Shown here one piece after another: positions 4,868-8,498 of a stretch of DNA of 8,498 nt (the stretch's first letter is position 1; each line of letters begins with the position of its first letter). The notes beneath the pieces were generated by a model that was not told the DNA's origin, made no database searches, and worked only from the letters and a program-made list of their open reading frames with translations. This DNA is from an uncultured Eubacteriales bacterium. Lineage in GTDB: Bacteria; Bacillota; Clostridia; Oscillospirales; Acutalibacteraceae. Where the stretch lies: contig CAKRVQ010000032.1 in the NCBI GenBank assembly GCA_934408795.1, forward strand, positions 1 to 8,498. Direction: 5' to 3'. The position numbers and the translations under genes were made by a program.

Positions 4868-6487
4868 ATGGAAAAAATGCATTTGGGCATCATGGCAGAC
4901 TGTTCAAGAAACGCGGTTTTGGGTGTAGACGGAGTAAAAAGACTCATCGACTGCCTGCAAAAAATGGGATACAACACATTGATGCTTTACACCGAAGACA
5001 CATACGAGGTAAATGATCAGCCCCTCTTCGGATATCTCCGAGGAAAATATACAAAGACGGAACTGAAAGAGCTCGTGAAGTACGGAAAAGAACACGGCGT
5101 GGAGCTCATCCCCTGCATACAGACCCTTGCACACCTGAATCAGATGTTTAAATGGAACGAATATCAGGACATAAGAGACTGCGATAACATACTTTTGGTC
5201 GGCGAAGAAAAGACATATCGCCTGATTGAAGATATGATACGCTCCGTCCGCGAATGCTTTGATACGGATATCATCCACCTCGGTATGGATGAAGCGCATA
5301 ATTTGGGAAACGGAAAGTATAAGCAGCTGCACGGCGAAACCGATCGCTTGGAGATCCTCAAAGGTCATCTTGACAAGGTCACGGGCATCGCGAAAAAATA
5401 CGGATTCAAACCTATAATCTGGAGCGATATGTTCTTCTCTTTGGCAAAGAGAGAAAGGAACGATTATTCCTGGTACTACACCGATGATCCCGATATCATC
5501 ACTCCCGAGATCGCGGCAACGGTTCCGGAAGGACTGGGACTCACCTATTGGGATTACTACGCCGATGATAAATCGCGCTACGATAATATGCTTGAAGCAC
5601 ATCTCCGCTTTAATCACCCCGTCTGGTTCGGAGGCGGTGCCTGGACATGGGCGGGATTCGCTCCCCGCAATCGCATGTCGGTCCGCAGGACCTGTACCGC
5701 CATGCAAAGCTGCCGTGAGAAGGGCATAAAAAACATCTTCCTCACCTGCTGGGGCGACAACGGAGGAGAGGCAACCGTGTTCAGCGTTCTGCCTACCCTG
5801 TTTTACGCCGCGGAAGTATATCGCGGAAACGAAGACGAATCGTCTATACATGAAAAATTCAAAGAGACATTCGGAATCGATTTCGACGACTTTATGAAAC
5901 TCGATCTGCCTGCCGTGCCCTCCCCCGAATGCGCCGACAGTACAGACAGTTTTGATATCACGCTCCTCTATTCAGATCCCTTTCTCGGTTGGACCGATTC
6001 GGTGATCAAAAGCCGTTTTCCGAATGCCGAAAGGTTGTACGAGGAGTACGCCTCAGAGCTTGCCGAACTTCAAAATAACGATGAATTCGGCTATATGTTC
6101 CGCGCATCCTCGGCAATGTGCAGCCTGCTTGCCGTAAAATCCACACTCGGAATAAGGACAAGGGAAGCCTATAAAAGCGGCGACAAAAAAGCCGTAAAGG
6201 AATTGACAGACAGATACAAAGAGGCAGAAAAGCGCGCCGCCGACTTTTACAACGCTTATCGCGATGCCTGGTACCATGACAAAAAAGGCTCGGGATTTGA
6301 GGTTCAGGATATCCGCCTCGGCGGACTTATCTTCCGCCTTGCCGACTGCCGCAAGCGGCTTGAAAGCTACCTCAACGGCAGCATTTCAGCCATTGACGAG
6401 CTTGAAGAAAACCCTGTCGATATCCCGATAGGCGGCGGACAGTGGCCGCGCTGGAACCAGAGCGCATCGGTCAACAATATCGGATAG
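4868..6487 (+). CDS. Cytoplasmic family 20 beta-N-acetylhexosaminidase (GH20C/HexD-like)
   Basis: The 539-residue protein has no signal peptide. The TIM-barrel catalytic domain fills about 1-330. The GH20 catalytic Asp-Glu pair is D141-E142 in HLGMDEAHNLG. Further expected active-site segments are IIWSDM (183-188), YWDY (227-230), GGGAWTWAG (255-263) and TCWGDNGGE (293-301). The rest (about 345-539) is a helical C-terminal region. It lacks the N-terminal GH20b domain of secreted enzymes, which places it with the compact intracellular GH20C/hexosaminidase D group that trims terminal beta-GlcNAc or beta-GalNAc from imported oligosaccharides. The catalytic mechanism of the family is substrate-assisted. 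The start is ATG at 4868 behind AAAGGAG with an 8-nt gap. Its neighbour, the EamA transporter, may be co-transcribed. The family is secure; the exact glycan is not known. Confidence 0.9.
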   Translation: MEKMHLGIMADCSRNAVLGVDGVKRLIDCLQKMGYNTLMLYTEDTYEVNDQPLFGYLRGKYTKTELKELVKYGKEHGVELIPCIQTLAHLNQMFKWNEYQDIRDCDNILLVGEEKTYRLIEDMIRSVRECFDTDIIHLGMDEAHNLGNGKYKQLHGETDRLEILKGHLDKVTGIAKKYGFKPIIWSDMFFSLAKRERNDYSWYYTDDPDIITPEIAATVPEGLGLTYWDYYADDKSRYDNMLEAHLRFNHPVWFGGGAWTWAGFAPRNRMSVRRTCTAMQSCREKGIKNIFLTCWGDNGGEATVFSVLPTLFYAAEVYRGNEDESSIHEKFKETFGIDFDDFMKLDLPAVPSPECADSTDSFDITLLYSDPFLGWTDSVIKSRFPNAERLYEEYASELAELQNNDEFGYMFRASSAMCSLLAVKSTLGIRTREAYKSGDKKAVKELTDRYKEAEKRAADFYNAYRDAWYHDKKGSGFEVQDIRLGGLIFRLADCRKRLESYLNGSISAIDELEENPVDIPIGGGQWPRWNQSASVNNIG

Positions 6488-6587
6488 TTTCTCATCATCA
6501 AGCGGATTTTTGAGTCCGACGACCCACCGATGCCGAACGGTTTATCGGTCCGGAGGCACCGTATCCTGCCGAAAATGACAGATCGCG
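6488..6587 (+). other. Non-coding stretch after the GH20 gene
   Basis: The only structure seen is a hairpin at 6526-6549: ACCGAT (6526-6531) with ATCGGT (6544-6549), and inner CCG/CGG. It lacks a U-run, so it is at best a weak terminator for the GH20 gene. No credible ORF lies here. Confidence 0.3.
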
Positions 6588-6660
6588 GTGCGCCAATAAA
6601 CACTTGACTCATTTCGCACGCCGTGATACAATTAGTGAGAAGTTCGTGCGCCGATAAACA
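6588..6660 (+). promoter_or_regulatory. 15-nt direct repeats flanking the folT promoter (candidate operators)
   Basis: GTGCGCCAATAAACA (6588-6602) and GTGCGCCGATAAACA (6646-6660) differ at one base. The first abuts the -35 box, ending 1 nt before it. The second begins about 8 nt after the expected transcription start. Centre-to-centre distance is 58 bp. Placement on both sides of a promoter suggests binding sites for a repressor or activator, although a local duplication could leave the same trace. Confidence 0.45.
6604..6632 (+). promoter_or_regulatory. Extended -10 sigma-A promoter for the folT transcript
   Basis: TTGACT (6604-6609), 17-nt spacer ending in TGA, then TACAAT (6627-6632). The TGn extension adds strength. 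The expected start is near 6639, giving a leader of about 344 nt before folT. Confidence 0.75.
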
Positions 6661-6676
6661 TAAAAGCGCCCGGACA

Positions 6677-6900
6677 GACAGAGTAAGAAGATGAGCGTCG
6701 ACCTTGCACGCGAAAGACGGCACAGACAAAACCGAGGATGACATCGGCAAAACCGAAGTTCATATAGGCAAGCGATTGCCGCCTCGGAAAGGAAAGTGCC
6801 TTTCAGAAAGAAGGTCGTAAGTGCCCTGCGAACGGGGAGTTGTCGCGGGGACGAAAAGTGCCCGAAGGCACTTGCGGTTCATCCGATGCATCCCGCTGTT
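6677..6900 (+). promoter_or_regulatory. Tetrahydrofolate (THF) riboswitch with an extra internal arm
   Basis: The aptamer core was recognised by comparison from memory with the Eubacterium siraeum THF riboswitch. P1 pairs ACAG (6678-6681) with CTGT (6896-6899). AGTA (6682-6685) follows as in the family. P2 pairs GATGAG (6690-6695) with TTCATC (6878-6883). P3 pairs CCCTGCGA (6824-6831) with TCGCGGGG (6843-6850) around the loop ACGGGGAGTTG, below CGT/ACG and an AAG bulge. P4 is AAGTGCC (6856-6862) with GGCACTT (6867-6873). GCATCC (6888-6893) matches the conserved joining strand. The family is usually about 90-105 nt; here P2 and P3 are separated by an added arm closed by CGACCTT (6699-6705)/AAGGTCG (6811-6817). 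The downstream gene is FolT-type, the expected target. THF binding is inferred, not shown. Confidence 0.75.
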
Positions 6901-6933
6901 ATATAAAGAAGAATAGACCGATATAAAAGTATG

Positions 6934-6975
6934 TCCTCCTTTATCAACAGAGAATTATTCTGTAATAAAGGAGGA
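6934..6975 (+). promoter_or_regulatory. Hairpin sequestering the folT ribosome binding site
   Basis: TCCTCCTTTAT (6934-6944) is perfectly complementary to ATAAAGGAGGA (6965-6975), and ACAGA (6947-6951) pairs with TCTGT (6959-6963) in the upper stem. The right strand contains the entire SD, AAAGGAGG, 8 nt before the ATG at 6983. Closed, this would block translation. It is the likely expression platform of the THF riboswitch and points to translational rather than transcriptional control. Confidence 0.75.
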
Positions 6976-6982
6976 TCATTTT

Positions 6983-7552
6983 ATGTCAAATGCAAAAAGG
7001 TCAAAAGAAGTAATAAGATCAATAGCGGTAATAGCTCTTTTTACCGCGCTCAATGTGGTGATGGGAAGACTGATGTCGGTAAACACAAGCGTGTTCAAGA
7101 TAAGCACTTCTTTTATCCCAACGGTTCTCGCCGCATACTATTACGGCGCCGCAGGAGGCGCCCTTGTGGCAGGGCTCGGCGACCTGATCGGCGCACTCCT
7201 TTTCCCCACAGGTGCCTACTTTTTCCCGTTCACACTGTCTGCTGCTCTCGGCGGCGGATGGTACGGTCTGATCTTAAAAGGAGATTTTTCAATAAAAAAA
7301 GTGCTTCTTGCCGTGATACCCGAACAGATCGTTTGCTCTCTTGTTTTGAACGGATGGTTTCTTTCAATGCTGATACCGACCAAAGGATTCTTTGAGGTCA
7401 TTCTCTCATTAAGGCTTCCCCAGCTCGCCGTAAGCCTTCCGATACACATCGCCGCAGTCATACTTCTTATAAAGGGAATCGCCCCGAGACTGCCGATTGA
7501 GCGCAGATCGGTCTGCCTGCCTTTTAACTCCGGAAAAAAGGGAAATGCATAA
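6983..7552 (+). CDS. folT: Folate-type ECF transporter substrate-binding S component (FolT family)
   Basis: The 189-residue protein has about six membrane helices: roughly 10-28, 40-58, 59-75, 82-98, 108-132 and 145-164. The signature GLGDLIGALLFPTGAYFF (64-81) followed by PFTLSA is typical of folate-family S components. An A18-x-x-x-A22 pair in helix 1 matches the motif by which S components dock on EcfT. It should bind folate or a reduced folate outside the cell. The energising EcfA/A'/T module is not encoded here, so it must be shared from elsewhere (group II arrangement). The start ATG has a perfect SD, but that SD is locked in the hairpin at 6934-6975, and a THF riboswitch lies upstream, so folate status should set expression. 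The C-terminal tail (170-189) is polar and looks non-conserved. Another vitamin is possible but less likely. Confidence 0.85.
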   Translation: MSNAKRSKEVIRSIAVIALFTALNVVMGRLMSVNTSVFKISTSFIPTVLAAYYYGAAGGALVAGLGDLIGALLFPTGAYFFPFTLSAALGGGWYGLILKGDFSIKKVLLAVIPEQIVCSLVLNGWFLSMLIPTKGFFEVILSLRLPQLAVSLPIHIAAVILLIKGIAPRLPIERRSVCLPFNSGKKGNA

Positions 7553-7600
7553 TAGAAAAGACGGGATTTTTGCCTTCACCGCTGCCTGCCGCTCTGAATA

Positions 7601-7624
7601 GCAGCAAAAAAGGCAGCAAAAAAG
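7601..7624. repeat. Perfect 12-bp tandem duplication GCAGCAAAAAAG x2
   Basis: GCAGCAAAAAAG occurs at 7601-7612 and directly again at 7613-7624. GCTGCC (7581-7586) also pairs with GGCAGC (7612-7617) to form a loose hairpin just after folT, but no T-run follows on the + strand. It is probably a slippage product. Confidence 0.5.
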
Positions 7625-7669
7625 CGTACCCCCCTCTCCTAACTGCAGCCGCAGGCAGGGCGATAGTCA

Positions 7670-7713
7670 CCCGCGGCGCCGCGGGCAACCTTCGGTCGCC
7701 CGAAAACGGGCAA
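7670..7713 (+). repeat. REP-like unit 3 with adjacent 16-bp palindrome
   Basis: A perfect palindrome CCCGCGGCGCCGCGGG (7670-7685) overlaps the hairpin GGGCAACC (7683-7690), TTC, GGTCGCCC (7694-7701), which has one mismatch. Then comes G and the tail AAAACGGGCAA (7703-7713). The layout matches unit 1. AACGGGCAAT here is the exact inverse of ATTGCCCGTT (7793-7802) in unit 4. Confidence 0.55.
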
Positions 7714-7733
7714 TTTATCGTGTCGTTATGATT

Positions 7734-7778
7734 AAATCAAAAAACGCCTCCGCTGCACGCGGAGGCGTTTTTGATTTT
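7734..7778. terminator. Bidirectional terminator between folT and the copper ATPase gene
   Basis: CGCCTCCGC (7745-7753), TGCAC loop, GCGGAGGCG (7759-7767), extended by AAATCAAAAAA on the left (7734-7744) against TTTTTGATTT on the right. This gives a stem of about 19 bp with one bulged A and U-runs in both directions. It serves folT (+) and could serve the convergent ATPase gene (-). It sits between two facing REP-like units. Confidence 0.9.
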
Positions 7779-7793
7779 GCGCTGCACGACTGA

Positions 7794-7836
7794 TTGCCCG
7801 TTTGCCGTGCCCTTCGGGCACGGCGCGGCGCCGCGC
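7794..7836 (-). repeat. REP-like unit 4 with adjacent 14-bp palindrome
   Basis: On the + strand: TTGCCCGTTT (7794-7803), stem GCCGTGCCC (7804-7812), TTC, GGGCACGGC (7816-7824), then the palindrome GCGCGGCGCCGCGC (7823-7836). It is the mirror of unit 3. The rest of 7837-7917 holds a short CGCTCGC duplication and a small CGCCG/CGGCG hairpin near 7885-7896, with no gene. Confidence 0.55.
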
Positions 7837-7917
7837 GGAAGCGCTCGCTCACGCTCGCGCCTCTTACCCTTTAACCTTCTCAACCGCCGTTCGGCGACTC
7901 ACCTTTTACACTTCGCC

Positions 7918-8498
7918 TTATCCTACAATATCGGTAACTTCGTACCCTTTGCCTTTGACCGCCGACTCAAGCACCGCGTTGTCAACATCGGATCCGAGCG
8001 TCACGACCGCCGTTCCCTTGTTGTGATCCACCTCGGCGGACTCAACACCCGGCAGCGATTCAAGAACCGCTTTCACGGTCGCCTCGCAGTGACCGCACAT
8101 CATTCCTTTAATATTCATTGTCTTTTTCATATTTGTTTCCTCCCTGTTTTCTTCAAACACGGTATTCCTTGTACCGTCATTTGTATTGTTGTCATTACTT
8201 TCCCTTCCGTCTGCAGAATCGGCACTTTTTGCTTTTTTACCTACAACCTTGCCGTACGGCTTAAAGAAGTTGAGCCTTAACGCATTTGTTACCACACAGA
8301 AGCTCGATAAACTCATGGCGGCCGCTCCTATCATGGGATTAAGTGTTATTCCCAACGGAATAAACGCTCCCGCCGCCACGGGTATGCCTATCGTGTTGTA
8401 GAAAAACGCCCAAAACAGATTTTCCTTGATGTTTCTCAATGTGGCACGGCTGAGTCTTACGGCTGCGGGCACATCCTCAAGGCTGCTCTTCATAAGAA
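7918..8498 (-). CDS. copA: Copper-type P-ATPase, 3' end, with C-terminal HMA domain (5' partial)
   Basis: The gene enters from the right edge; at least 192 C-terminal residues are visible. Numbering from the first visible methionine (8493), residues 1-80 hold the end of a P1B-type ATPase: [20 protein letters not shown], then the last two membrane helices with FWAFFYN and the [16 protein letters not shown] helix. That Asn/Tyr and Met-Ser-Ser pattern is typical of Cu(I) exporters. Residues about 81-121 are a polar linker. Residues 122-191 are a complete HMA metal-binding domain with the CxxC site GMMCGHC. HMA domains more often sit at the N-terminus of CopA; a C-terminal one is common in some Clostridia. 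The phosphorylation motif and the Cys-Pro-Cys helix lie outside the window. Cu(I) specificity is likely but unproven. Confidence 0.85.
   Translation of the reverse strand, partial: LMKSSLEDVPAAVRLSRATLRNIKENLFWAFFYNTIGIPVAAGAFIPLGITLNPMIGAAAMSLSSFCVVTNALRLNFFKPYGKVVGKKAKSADSADGRESNDNNTNDGTRNTVFEENREETNMKKTMNIKGMMCGHCEATVKAVLESLPGVESAEVDHNKGTAVVTLGSDVDNAVLESAVKGKGYEVTDIVG
8128..8145 (-). promoter_or_regulatory. Internal ribosome binding site before the HMA domain
   Basis: Inside the ATPase frame, AGGGAGG (8145-8139) lies 8 nt before an in-frame ATG (8130-8128). Translation from it would yield 70 residues (8130 down to 7918), precisely one HMA domain and the usual size of free CopZ copper chaperones. 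The SD falls in Arg-Glu-Glu codons of the linker, so a chance match is possible. Confidence 0.45.

Noticed and set aside
4904..5851. 315-codon ORF opposite the GH20 gene
   Set aside because: It is antisense to a clear GH20 enzyme and has no recognisable domain or ribosome binding site.
6931..7395. ORF starting at 6931 that overlaps folT in another frame
   Set aside because: There is no SD, it begins inside the RBS hairpin, and it is rich in Arg/Cys as expected of a shadow frame of folT.
7918..8280. + strand ORF running over the HMA domain (part of 7771-8280)
   Set aside because: It is a shadow of the ATPase/HMA gene; the antisense frame carries the CxxC metal site and membrane helices.

Overview
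The window looks like chromosomal DNA of an anaerobic, spore-forming Firmicute of the class Clostridia, probably Oscillospiraceae/Ruminococcaceae-like. Grounds for this are a SpoIIQ-type sporulation peptidase behind a sigma-F-like promoter, strong AGGAGG-type ribosome binding sites, GTG and TTG starts, a tetrahydrofolate (THF) riboswitch before a FolT-type ECF transporter, and a CopA-type ATPase carrying a C-terminal HMA domain. No phage, IS transposase, tRNA, rRNA or CRISPR array was seen. Taxonomy is inferred from family resemblance only.

Layout: 1-319 is non-coding (bidirectional terminator, hairpins, sigma-F-like promoter). 320-1069 (+) is a membrane-anchored M23/LytM peptidase, SpoIIQ-like. 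1070-1442 is a convergent intergenic region with a strong hairpin, a 185-bp inverted-repeat element containing two REP-like units, and a 14-bp tandem array. 1443-3602 (-) is a tightly coupled two-gene operon: an exported protein resembling a degenerate LytR-CpsA-Psr domain, then a lipoprotein with a transglutaminase-like domain. A perfect-consensus sigma-A promoter at 3672-3700 drives a DMT/EamA transporter (3852-4721, +), followed by a cytoplasmic GH20 hexosaminidase (4868-6487, +). 6488-6982 is a long regulatory region: direct repeats around an extended -10 promoter, a THF riboswitch whose core is interrupted by an extra structured arm of about 115 nt, and a hairpin that buries the ribosome binding site of folT (6983-7552, +). 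7553-7917 holds a bidirectional terminator flanked by two more REP-like units. The right edge (7918-8498, -) is the 3' end of a copper-type P-ATPase with a C-terminal HMA domain that also has its own ribosome binding site.

Working together: the left half is about the cell envelope and spore (SpoIIQ-like peptidase, two exported surface proteins). The middle is amino-sugar use (EamA transporter plus GH20). The right half is folate uptake under riboswitch control and metal export. The most distinctive items are the expanded THF riboswitch, the promoter-flanking 15-nt repeats, the four-copy REP-like family with a conserved AAACGGGCA tail, and the possible internal start yielding a free CopZ-like chaperone.
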